From: Acidimicrobiia bacterium
Lineage (GTDB): Bacteria > Actinomycetota > Acidimicrobiia > IMCC26256 > JAENVU01
Direction of reading: 5' to 3'
Length of the DNA stretch: 12,619 bases
Assembly (NCBI GenBank): GCA_017882945.1
Contig: JADGON010000228.1
Location: 1 to 12,619 of the forward strand
The position numbers were made by a program, and so were the translations under genes. Each line of letters starts with the position of its first letter. The first letter of the stretch is position 1. The notes under the pieces were generated by a model that saw only the letters and a program-made list of their open reading frames with translations, was not told the origin of the DNA and searched no databases. Below are positions 7,354-12,619 of the stretch, in pieces.

Positions 7354-7692
7354 ATGAAGCTCGTGACCGGGATCATCAAGCCGTTCAAGGTCGACGATGT
7401 GAAGGACGCGCTCGCCGACCTCGGAGTGCAGGGTCTCACCGTCTCCGAGGTGCAGGGCTACGGGCGCCAGAAGGGACACACCGAGGTGTACCGGGGCGCG
7501 GAGTACAAGGTCGACTTCGTGCCGAAGGTGCGCATCGACGTGCTCGTGGGTGACGACGACGCGGAGCGGGTCGCGCTCGCGCTCGTCGATGCTGCGCGCA
7601 CCGGCAAGATCGGCGACGGGAAGGTGTGGGTCACGCCGGTCGAGCAGCTGTACCGCGTGCGCACCGGTGAGGCCGGTCCCGACGCGTTGTAG
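7354..7692 (+). CDS. glnK: Nitrogen regulatory protein P-II
   Basis: A 112-aa trimeric signal protein that binds ATP/ADP and 2-oxoglutarate and reports nitrogen status, here most likely by docking onto AmtB. Its sequence is canonical: the start KLVTGIIKPFKVDDV; a T-loop with GRQKGHTEVYRGAEY (37-51) carrying Tyr51, the residue uridylylated in proteobacteria and adenylylated in actinobacteria; the B-loop TGKIGDGKVWV (83-93) with Lys90; and the C-loop Arg101 and Arg103. The length equals the family standard. It sits 27 nt after amtB with a strong ribosome site. The modifying enzyme gene glnD, often next in actinobacteria, is not here; a NUDIX gene with its own promoter follows. The name glnK rather than glnB is based on linkage to amtB. 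Confidence 0.97.
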   Translation: MKLVTGIIKPFKVDDVKDALADLGVQGLTVSEVQGYGRQKGHTEVYRGAEYKVDFVPKVRIDVLVGDDDAERVALALVDAARTGKIGDGKVWVTPVEQLYRVRTGEAGPDAL

Positions 7693-7707
7693 CCCCCGGC
7701 GGGCGCA

Positions 7708-7713
7708 TAGGGT
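7708..7713 (+). promoter_or_regulatory. Putative leaderless -10 box of the NUDIX gene
   Basis: TAGGGT occupies positions -12 to -7 relative to the A of the ATG at 7720, the expected placement if transcription starts on the start codon. No good -35 is seen (TTGTAG at 7687 is only 15 bp away). There is no Shine-Dalgarno sequence before this ATG. Confidence 0.5.
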
Positions 7714-7719
7714 CACCGC

Positions 7720-8403
7720 ATGGCCGACCCGAATCCCATCGCCGCGTCCGACTTGCTCCGCTGGGCGGAGACGCTCGCCGGGGTGGCCCGCACCGGGCTC
7801 GGCTTCACCAAGAGCCTCTACGAGCAGGAGCGCTTCGAAGAGGTGTTGAAGGTCGCCGCCGACATCCGCGCCGCAGCGATCGAAGAAGCCGAAGCGGACG
7901 TGCTGTTCGACGAGTGGCTCTCGACCGTGGGCGACGGGGTCGGCGGGTACGTGACGCCGAAGGTCGCCGTCGCTGCGGTCGTCGGCAACGAGGCGGGCGA
8001 GCTGCTGCTGACCCAGCGATCCGACAGCGGGATCTGGCTCTACCCGGTGGGCTGGGCGGACGTCGGGTACTCGCCATCGGAAGTCGCGGTGAAGGAGGTG
8101 TACGAGGAGACGGGCATCGAGGTCGAGCCGGTGTCGCTCATCGCGGTGCTCGACGGACTGCGGCTCGGCTTCGCGCGGATGCCGCTCTACTCGCTCGTCT
8201 TCCATTGCCGGATGCTGGGCGGCGAGCTCAAGGGTCATCCCCTCGAGACCCGTCAGGTCGGCTTCTATCCCCGGGACCGCCTCCCGCAGCCGCTGGCCGG
8301 ACAGCACCGCTGGGCTGATCTCGCGTTCCGGGCCATCGACGGCGAGGTCTTCCCCGCGGACTTCGACATTCCCCGCACCCCACCCTGGCGGGGCAACCCG
8401 TAA
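7720..8403 (+). CDS. NUDIX hydrolase with NUDIX_N domain
   Basis: A 227-aa cytosolic hydrolase expected to cleave a nucleoside diphosphate linked to another moiety (X). Residues about 10-70, with LLRWAETLAGVARTGLGF and SLYEQERFEEVLKVAADI, resemble the NUDIX_N helical domain that precedes the catalytic domain in a subgroup annotated as ADP-ribose pyrophosphatase-like. The catalytic domain begins near TPKVAVAAVV (79-88). Its Nudix box runs from Gly111 to about Ile133 and contains the helix KEVYEETGI with metal ligands Glu126, Glu129 and Glu130. Two deviations from GX5EX7REUXEEXGU are visible: the first Glu position holds Tyr117, and Arg of RE is Lys125. The metal-binding Glu residues are kept, so activity is likely, though the substrate cannot be told. 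Start choice is backed by the TANNNT box. Its stop lies 11 bp from the stop of the convergent minus-strand gene. Confidence 0.88.
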   Translation: MADPNPIAASDLLRWAETLAGVARTGLGFTKSLYEQERFEEVLKVAADIRAAAIEEAEADVLFDEWLSTVGDGVGGYVTPKVAVAAVVGNEAGELLLTQRSDSGIWLYPVGWADVGYSPSEVAVKEVYEETGIEVEPVSLIAVLDGLRLGFARMPLYSLVFHCRMLGGELKGHPLETRQVGFYPRDRLPQPLAGQHRWADLAFRAIDGEVFPADFDIPRTPPWRGNP

Positions 8404-8414
8404 CCCGTCCGGGG

Positions 8415-8894
8415 TCAGGTCTGGAGCTGGTCGCCGAGCAGCCGGACGATCGAGACCGCGCCCTTGGTGGCCTCCCACGCGTCTGCCACCTTGTCGTGGT
8501 CGACGAGACCGCAGAGCCCGGGCGCGATGCCGAGAAGCGCGGTCGCGCGCCCGGAGAGGGTCGCCGGCTCGAGGTCGTCGCCGTACGCGGGGAAGCACTC
8601 GAGCCCGTCCCAGAGGGTCCCGAGCGCCCGCGTCTCGCCGCCGAGCTCGAGCGCCTCGACACTGCGGCCGGCCGCGATCTCGTCGACGACGCGCTCCCAG
8701 AGCTCGTAGTGCGAGATCCCCTCGGGCATCCGGAACGCCCCGACCGGATGGAGCCGCCACTCGAGCGTCTGCTCCTCGCCCGAGAACCAGGTCTGGGACC
8801 CGTTGACGTAGGAATCGACCGGGGCTCCGAGCTGCCCGTCGAGCGCGGTCACGAGCTCCGGGGTCACCCACCACAAGGCGGTCGCGATCAGCAC
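8415..8894 (-). CDS. Unrecognised 159-aa protein
   Basis: I do not recognise the family. The protein begins VLIATALWWVTPELVTALD, hydrophobic at first but lacking the basic N-terminus of a signal peptide. It goes on with aromatic-rich SYVNGSQTWFSGEEQTLEWRLHPVGAF (residues 28-54), an amphipathic stretch HYELWERVVDEIA (62-74) and a C-terminal part with two cysteines (100, 128), ending in SIVRLLGDQLQT. Its composition is that of a real soluble protein, whereas the plus-strand frame over the same DNA reads as low-complexity Arg/Glu/Pro. GTG 8894 is chosen because TACCCT lies exactly at -12 to -7 from it; the frame runs on upstream but that part would overlap the lipoprotein gene. It converges on the NUDIX gene (11-bp gap) and diverges from the lipoprotein gene (96-bp gap). 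No function is offered. Confidence 0.65.
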   Translation of the reverse strand: MLIATALWWVTPELVTALDGQLGAPVDSYVNGSQTWFSGEEQTLEWRLHPVGAFRMPEGISHYELWERVVDEIAAGRSVEALELGGETRALGTLWDGLECFPAYGDDLEPATLSGRATALLGIAPGLCGLVDHDKVADAWEATKGAVSIVRLLGDQLQT

Positions 8895-8900
8895 GCCAGC

Positions 8901-8906
8901 AGGGTA
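8901..8906 (-). promoter_or_regulatory. Putative leaderless -10 box of the minus-strand gene
   Basis: Read on the minus strand, TACCCT ends 6 nt before GTG 8894, the same geometry as for the NUDIX and acyltransferase genes. It supports both the strand and the start of the unrecognised gene. Confidence 0.5.
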
Positions 8907-8953
8907 GGGGCTCCCCGGCCCCGAGGTGACACCCTCGCGCCGGGACGGCGCGC

Positions 8954-8959
8954 TACCGT
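8954..8959 (+). promoter_or_regulatory. Possible -10 box of the lipoprotein gene
   Basis: TACCGT fits TANNNT and lies 31 nt before the ATG at 8991, which would give a leader of about 25 nt containing GGGGAG at 8973-8978. No -35 is evident and the match is weak, so this is tentative. This 96-bp gap (8895-8990) serves two divergent genes. Confidence 0.25.
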
Positions 8960-8990
8960 CCGGCGTACGACCGGGGAGACGGTTCGGGCG

Positions 8991-9473
8991 ATGAGGCGAG
9001 GACTGGTCGTGCTGGCTCTGGGCTTCCTGCTTGCCGCGTGCGGTGGCAGCGGCGGGATGACCAAGGCTGAGTACGTGAAGAAGGCGAACGGCATCTGTCG
9101 CGACGCGGCCGAAGAAGTGGCCGCGTTGCGGATGCCGGGCCGGGCAGACGTCGCGGGGATGCCGAAGGCCGCGGCCGAGGTCGTCGCAGTTCAGCGCAAG
9201 GCAGTGGACCGTCTGCATGCGATCCGCCGGCCGAAGCCGGACCGGGTCGAGATCGCGAAGTGGATCGCGCTCGTCGACCAGACGATCGATCAGGCCGATC
9301 TCTCGGCGAGGTCCCAGCGTGACGGTGACTTCCAACGGGCGATCGCGGCGAACGTCAATGGTGCCGCCCTGGACCACCGGGCCGACCAGCTCGCTCGGGC
9401 ATACGGCCTGCGGATGTGCGTCCAAGCCGCGACCGCGCCCGCCACGCGGCCGTCGACCAAAGCCGGTGCCTAG
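8991..9473 (+). CDS. Small secreted lipoprotein of unknown function
   Basis: A 160-aa protein with a typical lipoprotein signal: basic MRRG, hydrophobic core LVVLALGFLL and lipobox LAAC with lipidated Cys17, followed by a flexible GGSGG. It should be anchored on the outside of the cytoplasmic membrane. The mature part is helical and starts TKAEYVKKANGICRDAAEE (24-42), a pattern I associate with many unassigned actinobacterial lipoproteins. Cys36 and Cys143 (YGLRMC) are the only other cysteines and may form a disulfide outside the cell. The tail is Ala/Thr/Pro-rich and ends in KAGA. Although the frame is open for about 500 bp further upstream, the start at 8991 is clear because it places the signal peptide at the N-terminus. 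It is divergent from the preceding gene and followed after 41 bp by an acyltransferase gene with its own promoter. Confidence 0.85.
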   Translation: MRRGLVVLALGFLLAACGGSGGMTKAEYVKKANGICRDAAEEVAALRMPGRADVAGMPKAAAEVVAVQRKAVDRLHAIRRPKPDRVEIAKWIALVDQTIDQADLSARSQRDGDFQRAIAANVNGAALDHRADQLARAYGLRMCVQAATAPATRPSTKAGA

Positions 9474-9479
9474 CTCCCC

Positions 9480-9508
9480 CTGACGTCCCGGAGATCTCCC
9501 GGTACGAT
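9480..9508 (+). promoter_or_regulatory. Promoter of the acyltransferase-amidase operon
   Basis: CTGACG (9480-9485) and TACGAT (9503-9508) are separated by 17 bp, the best complete -35/-10 pair in the window. TACGAT lies at -12 to -7 from the ATG at 9515, predicting a leaderless transcript. The promoter starts 7 bp after the lipoprotein stop, and no terminator is seen between. Confidence 0.6.
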
Positions 9509-9514
9509 CGGGGC

Positions 9515-10939
9515 ATGCCGCGCTACGACCGGCTGAGTGCGCTCGACTCGTCGTTCCTCCACCTGGAACGGCTCGAGACGCCGATGCACGTGGGGGCCGT
9601 CAGCATCTTCGAGGGCGCTCCGTTCTTCGACGACTCCGGCCGGTTCCGCTTCGCCGAGGTCCGCCGGCTCGTCGGCTCGCGCCTGCACCTGATCCCGCGG
9701 TTCCGCAAGCGGATCATGCACGTGCCGTTCGAGCAGGGCCGGCCGGTCTGGGTGGACGATGCCCGCTTCGACATCGCGTACCACGTCCGGCTGACCGCGC
9801 TCCCGAGCCCGGGGAGCCGGGAACAGCTGCTCGCGCTGACCGCCCGGATCCAGGCCCAGCTGCTCGACCGGGCTCGGCCGTTGTGGGAGCTCTGGTTCGT
9901 CGAGGGGCTCGAAGGCGGCAACGTCGGCCTGATCCAGAAGACGCACCACGCCCTGGTGGACGGCGTGTCCGGGGTGGATGTCGCGACCGTGCTGCTCGAC
10001 TTCACTCCCGACCCCACGTTTCTGCAGCCGCCGCGCTGGATCGTCGAGCCACCGCCGAGCCCCGGTCGCCTCCTCATCGACACGTTGTACGAGCGGACCA
10101 CCGAACCCGCCGAGATCGCGCGCACGGTGCGGCGCATCGTCCGGACTCCCCAACGCACGATGGAGCGGACCGGTCAGCTCGGGCGGGCGTTATCGACCCT
10201 CGTCGATCGCAACTCGTTCGCGCCGCGCACGTCGATCAACGTCACCGTCGGTCGTCGCCGCCGATTCGAAGGGGTGAAGATCTCACTCGACGACGTCAAG
10301 CTGATTCGCAAGGGTTTGGGCGGCACGGTGAACGACGTCGTGCTCGCCGGCGTTGCCGGTGGTCTGCGCCGGCTGTTCGAGTCGCGCGGCGATGACCTCG
10401 AGGTGCGCATGCGCGCCCTGTGCCCGGTGTCGGTGCGTGACAACTCCGAACGCATGCAGCTGGGCAACCGGGTGTCGGCCATGTTCGTGGACCTTCCGAT
10501 CGGGGAGCCCGATCCGGTCGAGCGATTGCGGGCGATCCGGGCCACGACCGAGGACCTGAAGGAACGCGAGCAGGCGGTCGGCGCGGCGTTCCTCGTGGAC
10601 CTCACGCACTTCGCCGCACCGACCCTGCTCGGCCTCGCGGCCCGGGCGGCGCATCGCCAGCCCTTCTTCAACCTGGTGATCACGAACGTTCCGGGTCCGC
10701 AGGTGTCGCTCTACTGCATGGGCGCGCGGATGCTCGAGGCATACCCGGTGGTGCCGCTGACCCGGAACCTGGCCCTCGGGATCGCGATCCTCTCGTACTG
10801 CGGTCAGCTGCACTTCGGGCTCTACGTCGACGCCGACGCGGTCGCGGATGTCGCGGTGCTCGCCGCCGGGCTGGAAGACGCGTTCGCCGAGCTGAAGAAG
10901 ATCGCCGAAGAAGCCATCGAATTGGGGGCCATGGAGTGA
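9515..10939 (+). CDS. WS/DGAT-type acyltransferase (wax ester/triacylglycerol synthase)
   Basis: A 474-aa acyltransferase that in this family joins an acyl-CoA to a fatty alcohol or diacylglycerol to make storage wax ester or triacylglycerol, usually at the inner face of the membrane. The start RLSALDSSFLHLE matches the family N-terminus. The catalytic HHxxxDG motif is HHALVDG at residues 144-150, preceded by RPLWELWFVEGL (121-132). TVNDVVLAGVAGGLR (271-285) and NLVITNVPGP (386-395) belong to the conserved C-terminal domain. Length is standard. The start at 9515 is fixed by this match and by the promoter; in-frame codons further upstream overlap the lipoprotein gene. Its last 4 nt (GTGA) overlap the amidase gene. 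Actinobacteria typically carry several such paralogues, some of uncertain substrate, so the exact product is not certain. Confidence 0.94.
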   Translation: MPRYDRLSALDSSFLHLERLETPMHVGAVSIFEGAPFFDDSGRFRFAEVRRLVGSRLHLIPRFRKRIMHVPFEQGRPVWVDDARFDIAYHVRLTALPSPGSREQLLALTARIQAQLLDRARPLWELWFVEGLEGGNVGLIQKTHHALVDGVSGVDVATVLLDFTPDPTFLQPPRWIVEPPPSPGRLLIDTLYERTTEPAEIARTVRRIVRTPQRTMERTGQLGRALSTLVDRNSFAPRTSINVTVGRRRRFEGVKISLDDVKLIRKGLGGTVNDVVLAGVAGGLRRLFESRGDDLEVRMRALCPVSVRDNSERMQLGNRVSAMFVDLPIGEPDPVERLRAIRATTEDLKEREQAVGAAFLVDLTHFAAPTLLGLAARAAHRQPFFNLVITNVPGPQVSLYCMGARMLEAYPVVPLTRNLALGIAILSYCGQLHFGLYVDADAVADVAVLAAGLEDAFAELKKIAEEAIELGAME

Positions 10940-12360
10940 CAGATCTCTGGACACGCGACGCGTGGGAGCTGGCCGACGGGGTGCGGAAGGGCGACCTCTC
11001 CGCGGTGGAGCTGCTCGACCTCTCGTTCGAACGCATCGAAGCGCACAACGAGGATCTGAACGCGGTCTGCTATCTGGACGCCGAAGGTGCGCGAGCGCGC
11101 GCGACGGAGATCGACGCGCTCGTCGCCGACGGAGTCGATCCTGGCCCGTTCGCCGGTGTGCCGATGGGCGTCAAGGAGCTGGCCCAGGCGAAGGGCTTCC
11201 CGGACACACGCGCCTCGAAGCTCTACGCCGACCGCGTTGCCGAGGCCGACTGCACCGAGGTCGCGCGCCTGCGCGCGGCCGGAGCGGTGATCGTCGGGTT
11301 GACCACCGCGCCCGAGTTCGGCATTCCCAGCTTCACCAACTCGCCGCTGCACGGCGTCACCCGCAACCCGTGGAACCCCGAGGCCACACCGGGTGGATCG
11401 TCGGGCGGATCGGCCGCGGCCGTCGCGTCCGGGATGTTCGCCGCGTGCACCGGCAGCGACGGAGGCGGCTCGATCCGCATCCCGTCGTCGTACTCCGGGC
11501 TCCCCGGGCTCAAGACCACGTTCGGGCTCATCGGCTGCGGTCCCGAGCCGTTCGACACCGGACTCACGTCGGTCCACGGACCGATGGTCCGGTCCGTGCG
11601 TGACGCCGCTCGTTACGTGGACGTCACCGCCGGCCCGACCTTGTTCGATCCGACCTCGCTGCCCAAGCCCGCGCCGTTCGAGCCGCTCACCACGTCGCTC
11701 GACGCGGCGCGTGACCGGCTCCGGGGCAGGCGCGTCGCCTGGTCGTCGACGCTCGGCTACGGCGTCTGCGACACCGGGGTCGAGGAGCTGACCCACGCAG
11801 CCGCGCGCCAGCTGGTCGACGAAGCAGGGCTCGAGCTCGTCGACCTGGACGTCGTGCTCCCGAAGCCGGGACGTGCCTGGGGGCTCCTGAGCTCGCCGAA
11901 CCTCGCGGCCTGGGCCTACGAGGACGCGCAGGACCGGCTCGACGACCTGGACATGCTGTTGCGGGTCTCGGTCGAAGGGTTGCCACACCTGCGCGCCCAC
12001 CACCTGGGCCGGGCGGTGCGCCGTCGCCAAGAGCTGTTGAACGCGACGGCCGCGGTGTTCGCCGACATCGACCTGTTGCTCACCCCCACCACCGCGACGA
12101 CTGCGTATGCGGCCGAGGGGGTGCTGAGCGGTCCGGTCAACGGCGAGGAAGTGAACCTGATGATCCTGTCGGCGGCGTTCACGGCACCGTTCAACATGAC
12201 CGGCCAACCGGGCGTCAGCATTCCGGCCGGGCTCGTCGACGGCATGCCCGTCGGCTTGCAGGTCGTGGCGCGCCGTCACGAGGACGATGCGTGTGTCGCG
12301 GCTGCCGCGCTCATGGAGCAGGCTCGCCCCTGGCCCAAGCTCGCCCCCGGCTACAGCTGA
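10936..12360 (+). CDS. Amidase-signature family hydrolase
   Basis: A 474-aa serine hydrolase of the amidase signature family (GatA, FAAH and 6-aminohexanoate cyclic dimer hydrolase are members), hydrolysing C-N bonds of amides. The Ser-cisSer-Lys triad is visible: Lys80 in GVPMGVKEL, Ser155 in PGGSSGGSA and nucleophile Ser179 in GSDGGGSIRIP. The 24-residue spacing between the two serines is the family standard. NPWNPEATPGGSSGGS (144-159), LPGLKTTFG (189-197) and the C-terminal FNMTGQPGVSIPAG complete the fold. No signal peptide is present, so it is cytosolic. It is unlikely to be GatA since no gatB or gatC is adjacent and a hydrolase-type DGGGS replaces the usual DTGGS. GTG 10936 overlaps the acyltransferase stop and follows GGGGG at 7 nt. 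Coupling to a lipid acyltransferase hints at a fatty amide or related substrate, but that is inference. Confidence 0.94.
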   Translation: MTDLWTRDAWELADGVRKGDLSAVELLDLSFERIEAHNEDLNAVCYLDAEGARARATEIDALVADGVDPGPFAGVPMGVKELAQAKGFPDTRASKLYADRVAEADCTEVARLRAAGAVIVGLTTAPEFGIPSFTNSPLHGVTRNPWNPEATPGGSSGGSAAAVASGMFAACTGSDGGGSIRIPSSYSGLPGLKTTFGLIGCGPEPFDTGLTSVHGPMVRSVRDAARYVDVTAGPTLFDPTSLPKPAPFEPLTTSLDAARDRLRGRRVAWSSTLGYGVCDTGVEELTHAAARQLVDEAGLELVDLDVVLPKPGRAWGLLSSPNLAAWAYEDAQDRLDDLDMLLRVSVEGLPHLRAHHLGRAVRRRQELLNATAAVFADIDLLLTPTTATTAYAAEGVLSGPVNGEEVNLMILSAAFTAPFNMTGQPGVSIPAGLVDGMPVGLQVVARRHEDDACVAAAALMEQARPWPKLAPGYS

Positions 12361-12372
12361 CCTCAACCGTCC

Positions 12373-12393
12373 CCACACCGAAACGGGTTGTGG
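12373..12393 (+). terminator. Possible terminator after the amidase gene
   Basis: CCACACC pairs with GGTTGTGG, leaving one bulged T and a GAAACG loop, starting 13 bp after the amidase stop. There is no U run. Position at the end of the two-gene unit and before a new promoter fits a terminator; strength is doubtful. Confidence 0.35.
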
Positions 12394-12422
12394 TGGGCGG
12401 AAGAGCCGGTATTCGGAACGGG

Positions 12423-12428
12423 TAACCT
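12423..12428 (+). promoter_or_regulatory. Putative leaderless -10 box of the last gene
   Basis: TAACCT fits TANNNT and ends 7 nt before GTG 12436, the same spacing as for hemQ. No clear -35 element was found. Confidence 0.45.
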
Positions 12429-12435
12429 CGACCGT

Positions 12436-12619
12436 GTGACCGACGTGGTGCGTCGGCCGGGCGACTCCGCACGAGCGCCCAGGCCGCCCAAACAGGAACA
12501 AGAGCCGGCTTCCGAGGAGATCACCGAAGTCGCGCCCGGCGTGCTGCGCATGCAGCTGCCCATCTGGATGCCCGGCCTCGGCCACGTGAACATGTACGGC
12601 CTTGTGGACGACCGCGGCC
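12436..12619 (+). CDS. Probable metallo-beta-lactamase-fold hydrolase, N-terminal part
   Basis: The frame runs off the window after 61 codons. After a charged, Pro-rich leader of about 30 residues comes ITEVAPGVLRMQLPIWMP (29-46) and GLGHVNMYGLVDDRG (47-61). A first strand ending in PGV-x-R-x-xLP, then a GHVN-x-Y strand and an acidic turn, is how many MBL-fold hydrolases begin (glyoxalase II or arylsulfatase-like groups). The metal-binding HxHxDH motif would lie beyond the edge, so the family is a probable call and the substrate is open. GTG 12436 is favoured by the TANNNT box; GTG 12445 is also possible. Confidence 0.6.
   Translation, partial: MTDVVRRPGDSARAPRPPKQEQEPASEEITEVAPGVLRMQLPIWMPGLGHVNMYGLVDDRG

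Noticed and set aside
8395..8420. A bidirectional terminator between the convergent NUDIX and minus-strand genes
   Set aside because: Only stems of about 4 bp can be drawn in and around the 11-bp gap, too weak to list.
5680..8874. A minus-strand open frame of over 1000 codons opposite the EAL end, amtB, glnK and NUDIX genes
   Set aside because: It is opposite well-recognised genes. Its translation is dominated by Arg, His, Glu, Asp and Pro with no domain, the usual antisense shadow in very GC-rich DNA.
8496..8990. Plus-strand upstream extension of the lipoprotein frame
   Set aside because: It would bury the signal peptide inside the protein, and the opposite strand there encodes a more protein-like sequence with a promoter signature.
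9416..9514. N-terminal extension of the acyltransferase
   Set aside because: It overlaps the lipoprotein gene and the operon promoter; family similarity starts right after ATG 9515.
10822..12585. A minus-strand open frame of 587 codons opposite the amidase
   Set aside because: Low-complexity Arg/Gly/Val/His translation with no motif; the plus-strand amidase has all catalytic residues.

Overview
The window is about 12.6 kb of very GC-rich DNA, densely coded, with 10 complete genes plus one gene cut by the right edge. The GC bias, frequent GTG starts, a WS/DGAT-type acyltransferase, an amtB-glnK pair, and several starts with a TANNNT -10 box 6-7 nt upstream (leaderless transcription) all point to an actinobacterium, perhaps of the Acidimicrobiia. 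That placement is inference from style and gene content. No rRNA, tRNA, mobile element or CRISPR array was seen.

Left part (1-1581): a three-gene, translationally coupled unit. It holds a coproheme decarboxylase (hemQ/chdC), a stand-alone NIL-domain protein and an unrecognised 171-aa protein. HemQ makes heme b from coproheme. The roles of its two partners are unknown, and this trio is the most open-ended part of the window.

Middle left (1685-5971): one very large cytosolic signalling protein of 1428 aa. It has five PAS domains, a degenerate and a clearer GAF domain, then GGDEF and EAL domains. Catalytic motifs of both cyclic-di-GMP synthesis and hydrolysis look intact, and so does the inhibitory RxxD site.

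Centre (6082-7692): an ammonium transporter (amtB) followed 27 nt later by its P-II regulator (glnK), the classical nitrogen-sensing pair. A 9-bp hairpin lies between the signalling gene and amtB.

Centre right (7720-9473): a NUDIX hydrolase with the NUDIX_N domain faces, across only 11 bp, a minus-strand gene for an unrecognised 159-aa protein. Divergent from that gene is a small secreted lipoprotein.

Right part (9515-12360): a wax ester/triacylglycerol synthase-type acyltransferase overlaps an amidase-signature hydrolase by 4 nt, so the two are probably coexpressed. After a 75-bp gap with a possible terminator hairpin, a metallo-beta-lactamase-fold gene begins and runs off the edge.

Apart from the heme, amt-glnK and acyltransferase-amidase units, the genes have no obvious shared pathway. 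I see no clear new defence, mobile or biosynthetic system. The best leads are the hemQ-NIL-unknown operon, the Firmicutes-type motif spacing of this HemQ, and the recurring leaderless promoter geometry.
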